A stretch of 64,000 nt of DNA from Pseudomonas sp. efr-133-TYG-5 (GCF_030209175.1 NZ_JARVSM010000006.1:310001-374000), one strand, 5' to 3'. Numbered from the stretch's first letter, positions 54,626 through 64,000 are shown. Program-made: numbers and translations. The notes: generated by a model from the letters alone, not told the origin.

Positions 54626-56251
54626 TCAGAGGCTGAAGCGCCCAACCATATTGTTCAGATCCAGCGCCAGGCGCGACAGCTCGCTGCTCGCTGCACTGGT
54701 CTGATTCGCCCCGGTCGCCGATTGCACCGACAGATCGCGGATGTTGACCAGATTGCGATCCACTTCGCGGGCCACTTGCGCCTGTTCTTCGGCAGCACTG
54801 GCGATCACCAGGTTGCGCTCGTTGATTTCGAGGATGGCGCTGTTGATGGTGTCCAGCGACAGGCCGGCGCCACGGGCGATGTTCAGGGTCGACGCGGCGC
54901 GCTCGGTGCTGTTGCGCATCGAATCCACGGCGTGTTCGGTGCCGCTCTGGATACTGCCGATCATCCGCTCGATTTCGCTGGTCGACTGCTGGGTGCGATG
55001 CGCCAGGGCCCGCACTTCGTCGGCAACCACGGCAAACCCCCGACCGGCTTCACCGGCACGGGCTGCTTCGATGGCCGCGTTGAGGGCCAGCAGGTTGGTC
55101 TGGTCGGCCAGGCCGCGGATCACGTCGAGAACCTTGCCGATGTCGCGCGACTCGTTGGCCAGGTCGCCGATCAGGGTCGCGGTGCTCTGCACGTCGGCGC
55201 TCATGCGTTCGATGGCGCTGACGGTTTCCTGCACCAGGTCACGGCCGTCACCGGCAGAAGTGGTGGCGTTTTTCGAGGCTTCGGAGGTGCTGACCGCGTT
55301 GCGCGCGACTTCTTCGACGGCGCTGGTCATTTCGTTGACCGCGGTGGCGGCCTGTTCGATTTCGTTGTTCTGCTGGGTCAGGCCACGGGCACTTTCGTCG
55401 GTGACGCTGTTCAGCTCTTCGGCGGCGGAAGCCAGTTGCGTGGCCGAGCCCGAGATCCGTTGCAGGGTGTCGCGCAGCTTGGTCTGCATTTTGGCCATGG
55501 CCGCCAGCAGGCGCCCGGCTTCGTCGCTGCCGTCGACGTGGATCGGCTGGGTCAGATTGCCCTCGGCGATGGTCTCCGCCGCTTCCAGGGCTTTCGAGAT
55601 CGGCTTGGTGATGCTGACCGTCAGCAGCCAGGCGAACAGCAGCGTCAGGCCGGTGGCGATCACCAGCAAGGTCACCACCAGGTTGAATGACAGCGAATAC
55701 TGGTCGGTCGCGCCCTGATCGGTCTCGGCGATCTGCTGGGTATTGATCTCCAGCAAGCGTGCCAGCGCGGTGTTCACCGCCTCGGAGTTGGCCAGCAGAT
55801 CGCTGTTGAGCATCTTGCGCAGGTCGTCGACCTGGTTGTTGCGCGACAGGGTTTTCATCCGCTCTTCGAGCTGGCGGTACTGCCCCAACAGCTGCACATA
55901 CTGGTCATAGGCTGCCCGTTCCTGCGGGCCGTCGATCAACGGCTCGTAGACACGCTGGGCATCGGCAATCTGCTTGTTGCGCAGTTCGAACAGCTCGATG
56001 GTTTTCTGTTGCACATCCGGCTCGCGGTTGATCAGCAGGCGATAGGACAGCACGCGCAGGCGCAGCGTCAGTTGGGTGAACTCATCGAGTGCCTTGATCG
56101 ACGGTACGCTGGCGGTGGCGATGTCCTCGCCGGCAGCGCGGATTTTGCTCATCTGATTGAGGGCGAACACGCCGAGAATCAGCATCAGGCCGCCAATCAG
56201 GGCGAAGCCGGTGAACGCCCGGGGGGCGATATTCATATTGCGAAGGGACAT
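54626..56251 (-). CDS. Methyl-accepting chemotaxis protein, four-helix-bundle type
   Basis: 541 aa. Membrane segments at about 11-30 and 187-210 flank a periplasmic helical ligand-binding domain (4HB_MCP type, about 31-186). A HAMP domain (about 211-263) and the signalling domain follow, with the conserved tip [32 protein letters not shown]. The ligand is unknown. I chose the ATG at 56251 ([13 protein letters not shown]); ATG 56236 is an alternative, and neither has a strong ribosome site. A FliA-type promoter lies upstream. Confidence 0.9.
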   Translation of the reverse strand: MSLRNMNIAPRAFTGFALIGGLMLILGVFALNQMSKIRAAGEDIATASVPSIKALDEFTQLTLRLRVLSYRLLINREPDVQQKTIELFELRNKQIADAQRVYEPLIDGPQERAAYDQYVQLLGQYRQLEERMKTLSRNNQVDDLRKMLNSDLLANSEAVNTALARLLEINTQQIAETDQGATDQYSLSFNLVVTLLVIATGLTLLFAWLLTVSITKPISKALEAAETIAEGNLTQPIHVDGSDEAGRLLAAMAKMQTKLRDTLQRISGSATQLASAAEELNSVTDESARGLTQQNNEIEQAATAVNEMTSAVEEVARNAVSTSEASKNATTSAGDGRDLVQETVSAIERMSADVQSTATLIGDLANESRDIGKVLDVIRGLADQTNLLALNAAIEAARAGEAGRGFAVVADEVRALAHRTQQSTSEIERMIGSIQSGTEHAVDSMRNSTERAASTLNIARGAGLSLDTINSAILEINERNLVIASAAEEQAQVAREVDRNLVNIRDLSVQSATGANQTSAASSELSRLALDLNNMVGRFSL

Positions 56252-56307
56252 GGGGCGGATACCAGGAAGGGCCGCATCCGTGCGGGCTGAGACTGCTGTT
56301 GAGTGAC

Positions 56308-56334
56308 TTATCGGTTCTACGACTAAAGTCTTGA
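56308..56334 (-). promoter_or_regulatory. FliA (sigma28) promoter of the chemoreceptor gene
   Basis: On the minus strand TCAAGACT (56334-56327), an 11-bp spacer and ACCGATAA (56315-56308), against the consensus TAAAGTTT-N11-GCCGATAA. It lies 57 nt before the ATG at 56251. Confidence 0.7.
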
Positions 56335-56528
56335 GCCGGTGTGCGTATTTGTCGCACGCGGGGTCGGGCGACGAAGTGCAGGAACCAGATCGGCAGATCA
56401 CAGTCTTTTAAACTCGCGAGAACGGTCGGCCACCAGGAAAATCAAGGCCTTGCGCCGGTTTAACCCTGGCATCGGCAGTGACTTTTCTTTATCGTACGCG
56501 CCCTTTGAAAAACGCTTGGAAGATCAAA

Positions 56529-56759
56529 ATGTTGGAAGCATCCCTCAGCCAATTGGAACAGCTCGTCAGCGACCTGGTGCAACAGAACCAGGCCCTCACG
56601 CAAACCAACCAGACCCTGTCCACGGAACTGGCCCAGGCCAAGGATGAAAACGAAAGCCTGCAACTGAGCCTGATGGAACAGGAAGAAAAGCACGGCGCCA
56701 CCGCCGCACGCATCCAGGCCCTGGTTGATCGCGTCAACGCAGGTCCGGTCAGCGCATGA
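56529..56759 (+). CDS. Small coiled-coil protein, ZapB-like (TIGR02449-like)
   Basis: 76 aa, almost wholly a coiled coil (LSQLEQLVSDLVQQNQALTQTN...QLSLMEQEEK). It is followed at once by a zapA-like gene, overlapping by 4 nt (ATGA), which supports a division-associated role. I chose the ATG at 56529; the frame is open upstream to 56478, but that part is not coiled coil. Confidence 0.75.
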   Translation: MLEASLSQLEQLVSDLVQQNQALTQTNQTLSTELAQAKDENESLQLSLMEQEEKHGATAARIQALVDRVNAGPVSA

Positions 56760-57058
56760 ACCACGGCACAGCAGGGGTAAAAGTCATCTCCATTCTCGGG
56801 GAGGACTATTCGATCAAGGCACCGGCCGGGGAAGAACAGACCCTGCTGGATGCGGCATTGATGCTCAAGGCGGCCCTGGCCGACACCAAACGCAAGTACC
56901 CGACGTTGATCGGTGATCGTCTGCTGGTGCTGGCGGCGATGAATCTGTGCTCGCAGCAGATCGAAATGAAGAAGCAGCACCAGCAGGAACTCGCCCGTTA
57001 CCAAGAGCAAGTCAGCGCCACGGTCGAGACCATCGCCAGGACCATCGGCAAGGATTGA
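56756..57058 (+). CDS. zapA: ZapA-like cell division protein
   Basis: 100 aa. The N-terminal fold VKVISILGEDYSIKAPAGEEQTLLDAA and LIGDRLLVLAAMNLCSQQ match ZapA, followed by a coiled-coil helix. ZapA cross-links FtsZ filaments. The sequence differs from the ZapA I recall as the main copy of Pseudomonas, and the usual neighbours (6S RNA, ygfA, ygfB) are missing, so it may be a second, divergent copy. Confidence 0.8.
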   Translation: MNHGTAGVKVISILGEDYSIKAPAGEEQTLLDAALMLKAALADTKRKYPTLIGDRLLVLAAMNLCSQQIEMKKQHQQELARYQEQVSATVETIARTIGKD

Positions 57059-57109
57059 TGTTCGTTGCCCGCGCGGGGTGCCTGAAGGACTCGCTTACGT
57101 GCAAAGGAT

Positions 57110-57146
57110 TTGAGTCGGGAGTTCCGTCATGGAACTCCGAACTCAA
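57110..57146. other. Long hairpin downstream of the zapA-like gene
   Basis: Arms of 16 bp (57110-57125 with 57131-57146; two mismatches) enclose a 5-nt loop, GGAGTTCC-GTCAT-GGAACTCC at the core. There is no T-run, so it may be a processed RNA end or a protein-binding site rather than a terminator. Confidence 0.5.
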
Positions 57147-57162
57147 CCGTGGATGTACCGTT

Positions 57163-57378
57163 TCAGGGAGTGATGATGCGGGTAGTCCACAGTCCGACAA
57201 TGACTTGCTCTTTTCCCATTCGCTCCATGATTTTGTAGGTTTTCTGCGCGACAGCGTAGGTTCCTCCGTCCTCTACGAAAAAGTTTCCTACGGCAATACT
57301 TCTCGCCATTTGTTGGAACAACACGAAGTAATCCTCGGATTTGCCAGTTCCATCTTTCATCACTGATTCAGTATTCAT
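57163..57378 (-). CDS. Small hypothetical protein with atypical codon use
   Basis: 71 aa (MNTESVMKDGTGK...). An AGAGGG ribosome site lies 8 nt before the ATG, supporting translation. Its codons are much more AT-rich than the neighbours (AAA, ATT, ACT, GGA frequent), suggesting recent transfer or a non-core gene. No signal peptide, membrane segment or motif is recognised. It sits alone between the zapA-like gene and a chemoreceptor gene. Confidence 0.5.
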   Translation of the reverse strand: MNTESVMKDGTGKSEDYFVLFQQMARSIAVGNFFVEDGGTYAVAQKTYKIMERMGKEQVIVGLWTTRIITP

Positions 57379-57484
57379 AATGATGTCCCTCTGGTGGCGG
57401 AATAAGTCGGGTACTCAAGGCGTTGAATGAAAACCTGGTGGATTTCCAGGTTTGTTCATCGTGGGCGTGCGCCGATTATTTGTA

Positions 57485-57511
57485 ACCTGTCATAAGTGAC
57501 AGGTGGCTTTT
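57485..57511 (+). terminator. Hairpin upstream of the dCache chemoreceptor gene
   Basis: Perfect arms ACCTGTCA (57485-57492) and TGACAGGT (57497-57504), then GGCTTTT. A second hairpin, AAACCTGG/CCAGGTTT, lies at 57431-57453. Either could be a weak terminator; the 282-bp gap otherwise shows only a TACAAT at 57606 as a possible -10 box for the gene at 57661. Confidence 0.4.
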
Positions 57512-57660
57512 CATACAGTGAGTCATTTCGATTGAGCGGACGGCAGCCTTCATACGCATGAGGTTCTGTGTGCAATCCGACCGTCGATGTGCTGGCTCGA
57601 ATGTATACAATCGGCACGCCTATTGCAGTGTTTCCGCCTCTTATTCCTGGGGGGTGCTCC

Positions 57661-59598
57661 ATGCAGTTCTGGCGTCGCAGTATTCAGTGGCAGTTGATTC
57701 TCGGCATGGGCACGGCCCTGCTGCTCAGCATTCTGATTGTGGTTGGCATTTATACCCTGGTGGTCAACCGCCTCGCCCAGAGCTATCTGGTCGAGCAGGC
57801 CCTGCCGTCGAGCATCGAAGCGACGCGCAACGACATTGAACGCATCCTCGTCCAGCCGCTGACCGCCGCCAAGGACATCGCCAGCAACAGCATGGTCCGC
57901 GACTGGCTGGCCAACGGTGAAGACAGCAGCAAAACGGCGGCCTTCGTGCAGTATCTGCAGGCTATACGTACCGAACACAAAGCGTTCACTGCGCTGATCG
58001 TGGGTACCGCGTCCAATCACTATTTCACCGAAAAAGGTCTGGATCGCACCCTCAGCCGGGCAAATCCGGCGGATGCCTGGTTCTATGCCTTCCTCGACAG
58101 CAACCAGCTGCGCACCCTGAACATCGACAACGACGGCGCCACCGGAGAATTGGCGCTGTTCATCGATCTCAAGGTCGAGCAGGCCGGCAAGGTGGTCGGT
58201 GTCGCCGGCCTGGGCCTGAGCATGAAAGAACTGTCGGAGCTGATTCACAACTTCAGCTTCGGCGAGCGCGGCAAGGTCTATCTGGTGCGTTCCGACGGTC
58301 TGATCCAGGTCCATCCCGAGGCGCAGTTCAGCGGCAAGCGCACCTTGAGCGAGCAGGTCGGTGCACCCGCCGCGCAAGCGCTCATGGGTCAAAAAGTTGC
58401 CACCAGCAGCACTTTCCAGCGTGACGGCGAGGACTTCCTCGCCTTCAGCCTGCCGTTGCGCGATCTCGGCTGGACCCTGGTGGCCGAAGTGCCACAGGCG
58501 CAGATCTATGCCGAAGCCCGCCGGGCGATGTGGATGAGCAGTGGCATTGGCCTGGCCGTGGCGCTGGTGTGCCTGGCCTTGGTGATCTGGTTGGCCCAGG
58601 GCCTGGTGCGGCCGATTCGTCAGGTAACAGCGGCGCTGGTAGCAATCGGTAGCGGCGGTGGAGATTTGACCCATCGGTTAGATTCCAGTCGCGCCGACGA
58701 GCTCGGCGACCTTGCCCGCGGCTTCAACCGTTTCCTCGACAGCCAGCGCGGCATGATCGGTGAAGTGCTGACTACCAGCGAGCGCTTGCGGGTCGCGGTC
58801 GGTCAGGTGGCCAAAGTTGTCGATAACACCGCCGAGCGTTCCGGACGCCAGCAGGAAATGACCGACATGGTCGCCACCGCCGTCCACGAAATGGGCCTGA
58901 CCGTGCAGGAAATCGCGCAGAACGCCGGCAACGCCGCGCTCGCCTCGCAAACCGCGCGCGACGAAGCGTTGCAGGCACGGGAGGTGGTGGGTGGTTCGAT
59001 TCGGCACATCGAAAGCATGTCCGATGAAATCGGCGTGGCGGCGGGTGCTGTCGGTGAACTGGCGCAGCAGGTGGCGTCGATCGATCAGGTGCTGGCGGTG
59101 ATTCGCGGTGTGTCCGAGCAGACCAACCTGCTGGCGCTCAACGCCGCCATCGAAGCGGCCCGCGCCGGCGACATGGGTCGTGGGTTTGCCGTGGTGGCCG
59201 ATGAGGTGCGGACTCTGGCGCGGCGCACCCAGGCGTCCACCGACGAGATTCAGCTGATGATCGGCAGCCTCAAGCAGGGCGCGGATAACGCCGTAGCGTC
59301 GATGCGTACCGGCCAGGCGGCGACCGGAACCGGCGTCGAGTCGAGCCAGCGCACCGGTGCATCGCTGACGGCGATCACCGGACAGGTCGAGCGCATCAGT
59401 GACATGAACCACCAGGTGGCGACGGCGACGGAAGAGCAGTCGGCGGTGACCGAGGAGATCAATCGCAACGTGCAGGGGATTTCCGATCTGGCGCGGGCGA
59501 CGGCGGGCGAGGTTCGCGCCTGTCGCGAGGATTGTCAGACGTTGCAGCGCCTGGCGGATGATCTGGCGCGGCAAATGGGCGGGTTCAAGCTGTCCTGA
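57661..59598 (+). CDS. Methyl-accepting chemotaxis protein, dCache type
   Basis: 645 aa. Membrane segments at about 11-34 and 291-314 flank a double-Cache periplasmic sensor (about 40-285; [10 protein letters not shown] and [22 protein letters not shown] are typical Cache strands). A HAMP domain (about 315-368) and the signalling domain follow, with [32 protein letters not shown]. dCache receptors bind small ligands such as amino acids, organic acids or polyamines; the ligand here cannot be read. ATG at 57661, 7 nt after a GGGGGG run. Confidence 0.92.
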   Translation: MQFWRRSIQWQLILGMGTALLLSILIVVGIYTLVVNRLAQSYLVEQALPSSIEATRNDIERILVQPLTAAKDIASNSMVRDWLANGEDSSKTAAFVQYLQAIRTEHKAFTALIVGTASNHYFTEKGLDRTLSRANPADAWFYAFLDSNQLRTLNIDNDGATGELALFIDLKVEQAGKVVGVAGLGLSMKELSELIHNFSFGERGKVYLVRSDGLIQVHPEAQFSGKRTLSEQVGAPAAQALMGQKVATSSTFQRDGEDFLAFSLPLRDLGWTLVAEVPQAQIYAEARRAMWMSSGIGLAVALVCLALVIWLAQGLVRPIRQVTAALVAIGSGGGDLTHRLDSSRADELGDLARGFNRFLDSQRGMIGEVLTTSERLRVAVGQVAKVVDNTAERSGRQQEMTDMVATAVHEMGLTVQEIAQNAGNAALASQTARDEALQAREVVGGSIRHIESMSDEIGVAAGAVGELAQQVASIDQVLAVIRGVSEQTNLLALNAAIEAARAGDMGRGFAVVADEVRTLARRTQASTDEIQLMIGSLKQGADNAVASMRTGQAATGTGVESSQRTGASLTAITGQVERISDMNHQVATATEEQSAVTEEINRNVQGISDLARATAGEVRACREDCQTLQRLADDLARQMGGFKLS

Positions 59599-59621
59599 TG
59601 GATGCCTAGCCTGGGCTGACG

Positions 59622-59714
59622 CCTTCGCGAGCAGGCTCGCTCCTACATGGGCTGCGGTGCGTTCACAAACCCGTGATCACCTCAATACCTATGGGAGCGA
59701 GCCTGCTCGCGAGT
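59622..59714. repeat. REP pair between the chemoreceptor and acyl-CoA dehydrogenase genes
   Basis: Inverted REP cores about 50 bp apart in the gap between convergent genes. Confidence 0.9.
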
Positions 59715-59741
59715 GGTTTCAGCCGCTAAAAAGCGCCTGGA

Positions 59742-61544
59742 TCAGAACCACGCATCCTGCATCGCCAGGCACGTATCATCCCGCGCTTCAAGTAACGCCA
59801 GTTCATGCTGGCAAGCCGGCACTTCCCACGTCAGGAAATACCGCGCCGCCTGCAACTTGCCCTTATAGAAGTCGGCATCCGCCGCATGACCGTTGGCCAA
59901 GCCTTCCTCGGCGCGAATCGCCTGCTCCAGCCAGCGCCAGCCGATCACCGTGTGGCCGAACACTTTCAGGTACAACGCCGAATTAGCCAGGCTGCTGTTG
60001 ACCTTGCCCTGCGCCAGATCGGTCAGCAGGCCAATGGTCACGGCTTGCAGGCGCGCCACCAGTTTCTCCAGCGGCTCGCGCAGTGCGGTCAGCGAGGCAT
60101 ACGCAGTGGCCCGCTCGGCGGTGTCGGCGATCAGCCGGATCAATTGCTTGAGCCCCGCGCCGCCGTTCTGCGCCAGTTTGCGGCCGAGCAAATCCAGTGA
60201 CTGAATGCCGTGGGTGCCTTCGTGGATCGGGTTCAGGCGGTTGTCGCGGTAGTACTGCTCCACCGGATATTCACGGGTGTAGCCGTGGCCGCCGAGGATC
60301 TGGATCGCCAGTTCGTTGGCTTTCAGGCAGAACTCCGAGGGCCAGGATTTGACGATCGGCGTCAGCAGATCCAGCAGTTCATGGGCCTGTTTGCGCTCGT
60401 CTGCGCTGTCCAGCGTGGTGGTGTCATCGAACAACCGTGCCGCGTACAGGCCGAGGTCAAATGCCCCTTCGACGTAGGATTTCTGCGTCAACAGCATGCG
60501 TCTGACATCCGCATGCTGAATGATCGCTACGGGCGCGGTGGTCGGGTCCTTGCTGTCCGGCACCCGCCCCTGCGGGCGTTCGCGGGCGTATTCCAGGGAA
60601 TACAGATAGCCGGCATAACCGAGCATCACCGCGCCCATGCCGACGCCGATCCGTGCCTCGTTCATCATCTGGAACATGTAGCTCAGGCCATGGTGCGGCT
60701 TGCCCACCAGATAACCGACGCACTCGCCGTTATCGCCGAAGTTCAGCGCGGTGGAGGTGGTGCCGCGCCAGCCCATCTTGTGAAACAGCCCTGCCAGCAG
60801 CACATCGTTGCGCTGGCCGAGGCTGCCGTCGTCGTTGACCAGGAATTTCGGCACGATGAACAGGGAAATGCCCTTCACCCCTGCCGGCGCGTCCGGCAGT
60901 TTGGCCAGGACCATGTGCACGATGTTCTCCGACAGCGGGTGGTCGCCGCCGGAAATGAAGATCTTGTTGCCCTTGAGTCGATAAGTCCCGTCAGACGCCG
61001 GCTCGGCGCGGGTACGAATATCCGACAGCGACGAACCGGCATGGGGTTCGGTAAGGGCCATGGTGCCGAAGAAGCGGCCGTCGATCATCGGTTGCAGGAA
61101 GCGTTGCTTCTGCTCGTCGGTGCCGAAACTTTCGATCAGGTTGGCGGCGCCCATGGTCAGGAACGGGTATGAGGTCGAGGCGGCGTTGGCCGACTGGAAA
61201 TGGGCGAAACAGGCCTGGGAGAGCAGGGTAGGCAACTGCATGCCGCCGGCGTCGAAACTGCGCGCGGCATTGAGGAAACCGGCCTCGAGGAAAGCGTCCA
61301 CCGCCGGTTTCACTTCGGGGATCAGAATCGCCTGACCGTTCTCGTAGCGCGGCTCGTTCTCGTCGCCCTTGCGGTTGTGCGGTGCGAAGTATTTCTCGGC
61401 AATGCTGCGTGCGGTGCCGATGGCCGCATCGAACGTCTCGCGGTTGTGCTCGGCAAAGCGCTCGCGCCGGGTCAGGCCCTCGGCATCGAGGACTTCGTAC
61501 AGCTCGAAAGCCAGATTGCGGGAACTGAGCAGCGTCTCGGACAT
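59742..61544 (-). CDS. Acyl-CoA dehydrogenase, 600-aa (DmdC/large) type
   Basis: 600 aa, longer than ordinary acyl-CoA dehydrogenases (about 380) because of N- and C-terminal extensions. FAD- and substrate-binding ALTEPHAGSSLSDIRTRAEP, MNEARIGVGMGAVMLG, and IQILGGHGYTREYPVEQYYRDNRLNPIHEGTHGIQSLDLLGRK carrying the catalytic Glu. The size and shape fit the 3-(methylthio)propionyl-CoA dehydrogenase DmdC group, but the substrate in pseudomonads may be another acyl-CoA. The ATG is at 61544. Confidence 0.88.
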   Translation of the reverse strand: MSETLLSSRNLAFELYEVLDAEGLTRRERFAEHNRETFDAAIGTARSIAEKYFAPHNRKGDENEPRYENGQAILIPEVKPAVDAFLEAGFLNAARSFDAGGMQLPTLLSQACFAHFQSANAASTSYPFLTMGAANLIESFGTDEQKQRFLQPMIDGRFFGTMALTEPHAGSSLSDIRTRAEPASDGTYRLKGNKIFISGGDHPLSENIVHMVLAKLPDAPAGVKGISLFIVPKFLVNDDGSLGQRNDVLLAGLFHKMGWRGTTSTALNFGDNGECVGYLVGKPHHGLSYMFQMMNEARIGVGMGAVMLGYAGYLYSLEYARERPQGRVPDSKDPTTAPVAIIQHADVRRMLLTQKSYVEGAFDLGLYAARLFDDTTTLDSADERKQAHELLDLLTPIVKSWPSEFCLKANELAIQILGGHGYTREYPVEQYYRDNRLNPIHEGTHGIQSLDLLGRKLAQNGGAGLKQLIRLIADTAERATAYASLTALREPLEKLVARLQAVTIGLLTDLAQGKVNSSLANSALYLKVFGHTVIGWRWLEQAIRAEEGLANGHAADADFYKGKLQAARYFLTWEVPACQHELALLEARDDTCLAMQDAWF

Positions 61545-61640
61545 GGCGGCCTACCTTTGAGAGAGTATGCCGCAGTCTAGGAAGGCCCATAAAAATGGGG
61601 AAGGAAGATAGATGAGGGTGATGGGGCGGCACAAGCCACA

Positions 61641-61700
61641 AGCTTCAAGCTGCAAGTAAGAGCCGTTGCTTTTACTTGCAGCTTGTCGCTCGCAGCTTGC
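61641..61700. repeat. Inverted repeat of the AGCTTGAAGCT type, possible putA terminator
   Basis: A perfect 12-bp stem (AGCTGCAAGTAA at 61648-61659 with TTACTTGCAGCT at 61672-61683), flanked by AAGCTTCAAGC and GCAGCTTGCGGC. It follows the putA stop on the minus strand but lacks a clear T-run. Resembles the element in the gltB-gltD gap. Confidence 0.6.
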
Positions 61701-61708
61701 GGCTGCCT

Positions 61709-64000
61709 TTATCCGATGGTCATCAGGCTGGCGTTACCGCCCGCTGCCGCAGTGTTGACGCTCAGCGCGCGCTCGATCACCAGGCGCTCCAGGGCAATGT
61801 TGGTCTCGCCCTGAGACAGGCCCTGCACGCCAACGATGGCCCCGGCACGCTTGGCCACTTGCTGGCAGACGGCGCGCAACTGGTCGGAATGGCCGTGATG
61901 CAGAACCGCATCGAACACCACGTCATCCTTGGTCCAGTCGGAAACCAGTTTGATCCGCGCCTGAATCTCCTTCGGCAGGCGTGCGAACAGTGCCTTGCTG
62001 GTGTCGGATTCCGGCCATACCGCCGAACCACCGACAGCCAGTACGGCCGCCAGTTGGCTGAGCAGATCGCCTTCGACGTCAGCCAGGCACAGCACGTGCT
62101 CGCGTGGCAGGATCGCGTAGCTGTTCTTCTCCCCGGTCGGGCCGGCCAGCACGCGGGTGATACCGCTTTGCGATTGTGCCGCGTACTGCACGCACAGGGT
62201 GCTCAGGTCGGCGAACTTGTTGCTGTCGGCCCACGCTTTGAGGGCGGTCAGCGGCTTGCTCATGGCGTCGCGCAGACGGACATCCGGCGCCACGGCAGCA
62301 TCGGCGCGAGCGAAGGATTGTTCGATGGCATCGGTAGGACGAGTCGACAGCAGGCGGTACAGGTACAGCGGGCCGCCGGCCTTCGGACCGGTCCCCGACA
62401 GGCCCTCGCCGCCGAACGGCTGCACGCCGACCACGGCACCGACGATGTTGCGGTTGACGTAGACGTTACCGGCGTTGACGTTGTCGATCACCTTGGCGAT
62501 GGTCTCGTCGATACGGGTGTGCACGCCGAGGGTCAGGCCGTAGCCGGAGGCATTGATCTGGCCGATCAACTGGTCGATCTCTTTGCGCTTGTAGCGCACC
62601 ACGTGCAGCACCGGGCCGAAGATCTCGCGCTGCAGTTCGTCGAAGCTTTCCAGTTCGATCAGGGTCGGCATGACGAAGGTGCCGCGTTTGACTTCCTCGG
62701 CGTCGGCGATAGCCACCTGGTAGACGTTGCGACCTTTGTCGCGCATGGCCTGGATGTGCTTCTCGATCCCGGCCTTGGCTTCGGCGTCGATCACCGGGCC
62801 AATGTCCACGGACAAACGCTCAGGGTTACCCAAGCGCGATTCGGCCATCGCGCCCTTGAGCATTTCGATGACGCGATCGGCGGAATCTTCCTGCAGGCAC
62901 AGCACACGCAGGGCCGAGCAACGCTGACCGGCGCTGTCGAAGGCCGAGGACACCACGTCGATCACCACTTGTTCGGTGAGCGCGGACGAGTCGACGATCA
63001 TCGCGTTCTGCCCACCGGTTTCGGCGATCAGCGGAATCGGACGGCCCTGGTTGTCGAGGCGACCGGCGATGTTGCGCTGCAGCAGGCGCGCGACTTCGGT
63101 GGAACCGGTGAACATCACGCCTTTGACGCGCTCGTCACCGACCAGCCCGGCACCGACGGTTTCACCGCGACCCGGCAGCAGTTGCAGTACGCCTTCCGGA
63201 ATTCCGGCTTCGAGCAGCAGGCGTACGGCTTGCGCGGCGACCAGCGGAGTCTGTTCGGCCGGTTTGGCCAGTACCGGGTTGCCGGCGGCCAGAGCGGCAG
63301 CGACCTGGCCGCTGAAGATTGCCAGCGGGAAGTTCCACGGGCTGATGCACACCACCGGGCCCAATGGACGGTGGGCGTCGTTGCTGAAATCGTTGCGTGC
63401 CTGCACCGCGTAGTAACGCAGGAAGTCGACGGCTTCGCGGACTTCGGCGATGGCGTTGGCGAAGGTCTTGCCGGCTTCGCGGGCCAGCAGGCCCATCAAC
63501 GGCTGGATCTCGCCTTCCATCAAATCAGCGGCGCGTTCCAGGATTGCCGCGCGCTCGGCGGGCGGGGTGGCCTGCCAGATCGGTGCGGCGTTCAAGGCGC
63601 ACTGGATCGCGTTGTCGACGTCTTCGACGGTGGCTTCCTGCACGTGACCGACCACGTCGCGGTGATCCGCCGGGTTGAGGACCGGCGCCGGCGCTTCGTT
63701 GCTGGCGGCGCAGCCGAGCATCGGCGCGGCTTTCCAGTTGTTGTGCGCGGTGGCCAGCAGGGCGCAGGACAGCGAGGCCAGGCGATGTTCGTTGGCCATG
63801 TCGATGCCGGCGGAGTTGGCGCGCTCGGCACCGTACAGATCACGCGGCAATGGAATGCGCGGGTGCGGCAGGCCGAAACCACCTTCCACGGTTGCCATCT
63901 GCTCGATCTGCGCAACAGGGTCGGCCACCAGTTCCTGGATCGAAATCGACTGGTCGGCGATGCGGTTGACGAACGAGGTATTGGCGCCGTTTTCCAGCAG
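61709..64000 (-). CDS. putA: Bifunctional proline dehydrogenase / P5C dehydrogenase PutA, 3' part
   Basis: The visible 763 residues are the C-terminal part of PutA, which oxidises proline to glutamate. The right edge starts inside the linker after the proline dehydrogenase barrel (TSFVNRIADQSISIQELV). The P5C dehydrogenase domain follows: SPWNFPLAIFSGQVAAALAAGNPVLAKPAEQTP, FTGSTEVARL, the Glu in IAETGGQNAMIVDSSAL, and the catalytic Cys in DSAGQRCSALRVL. The frame is open to the window edge; the N-terminal RHH and PRODH domains lie outside. An ATG at 63928 is internal. Confidence 0.95.
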   Translation of the reverse strand: MLENGANTSFVNRIADQSISIQELVADPVAQIEQMATVEGGFGLPHPRIPLPRDLYGAERANSAGIDMANEHRLASLSCALLATAHNNWKAAPMLGCAASNEAPAPVLNPADHRDVVGHVQEATVEDVDNAIQCALNAAPIWQATPPAERAAILERAADLMEGEIQPLMGLLAREAGKTFANAIAEVREAVDFLRYYAVQARNDFSNDAHRPLGPVVCISPWNFPLAIFSGQVAAALAAGNPVLAKPAEQTPLVAAQAVRLLLEAGIPEGVLQLLPGRGETVGAGLVGDERVKGVMFTGSTEVARLLQRNIAGRLDNQGRPIPLIAETGGQNAMIVDSSALTEQVVIDVVSSAFDSAGQRCSALRVLCLQEDSADRVIEMLKGAMAESRLGNPERLSVDIGPVIDAEAKAGIEKHIQAMRDKGRNVYQVAIADAEEVKRGTFVMPTLIELESFDELQREIFGPVLHVVRYKRKEIDQLIGQINASGYGLTLGVHTRIDETIAKVIDNVNAGNVYVNRNIVGAVVGVQPFGGEGLSGTGPKAGGPLYLYRLLSTRPTDAIEQSFARADAAVAPDVRLRDAMSKPLTALKAWADSNKFADLSTLCVQYAAQSQSGITRVLAGPTGEKNSYAILPREHVLCLADVEGDLLSQLAAVLAVGGSAVWPESDTSKALFARLPKEIQARIKLVSDWTKDDVVFDAVLHHGHSDQLRAVCQQVAKRAGAIVGVQGLSQGETNIALERLVIERALSVNTAAAGGNASLMTIG

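Noticed and set aside
57059-57162. Possible 6S RNA (ssrS) after the zapA-like gene
   Set aside because: Only a short 5'-like stretch (GATGTTCG) is similar; the pairing 3' arm and central bubble are missing within 200 nt.

Overview
The window reads as the chromosome of a fluorescent-group Pseudomonas. Coding is GC-rich, the gene order priA-rpmE-nuclease-malic enzyme-mrcA-pilMNOPQ-aroKB-gltBD-hemE matches what I recall of the pseudomonad core, and intergenic gaps carry the typical Pseudomonas inverted REP pairs (core GTGGGAGCGAGCCTGCTCGCG). No tRNA, rRNA, CRISPR array, insertion sequence or phage gene was seen.

Layout. 1-25.2 kb is core: primosomal helicase (partial), ribosomal protein L31, a secreted SNase-like protein, short-form malic enzyme, PBP1A, the type IV pilus alignment complex and secretin (pilMNOPQ), shikimate genes aroK-aroB, an AAA/SPOR cell-envelope protein, both glutamate synthase subunits, hemE, and a divergent YnfM-like MFS transporter/LysR pair. 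A 614-bp gap before gltB holds a large structured inverted repeat and a clear sigma70 promoter.

25.3-27.0 kb holds two related secreted small proteins flanking a solitary PemK/MazF-type toxin gene. 27.07-45.14 kb is one tightly overlapping 20-gene minus-strand operon for an aryl-polyene (APE) type pigment/lipid. It encodes two acyl carrier proteins, a ketosynthase plus chain-length-factor-like protein, a second ketosynthase, ketoreductase, dehydratase, an AMP-ligase fused to a second hotdog dehydratase, aromatic ammonia lyase, thioesterase, two acyltransferases, glycosyltransferase, methyltransferase, flavin oxidoreductase, LolA-like carrier, MMPL exporter, a DUF3261-type lipoprotein, a cation/proton antiporter-like protein and a small membrane protein. 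A TTGCTA-17-GATAAT promoter with an adjacent palindrome lies upstream of the first gene. The genes together suggest that an aromatic starter is made and activated, extended on ACPs into a conjugated polyene, tailored, joined to a lipid and exported to the outer membrane.

45.5-64 kb: orphan ParA, TrxC, a MazE/PemK toxin-antitoxin pair, SelO, the large mechanosensitive channel MscK and antiporter NhaP2. Next come a chemoreceptor with a FliA (sigma28) type promoter, a divergent ZapB-like/ZapA pair, a small AT-richer gene and a second (dCache) chemoreceptor. The window ends with a 600-aa acyl-CoA dehydrogenase and the 3' part of putA. The chemoreceptor/Zap block looks like an insertion between nhaP2 and the acyl-CoA dehydrogenase.

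Identifications rest on recognised motifs and remembered families, without database searches.
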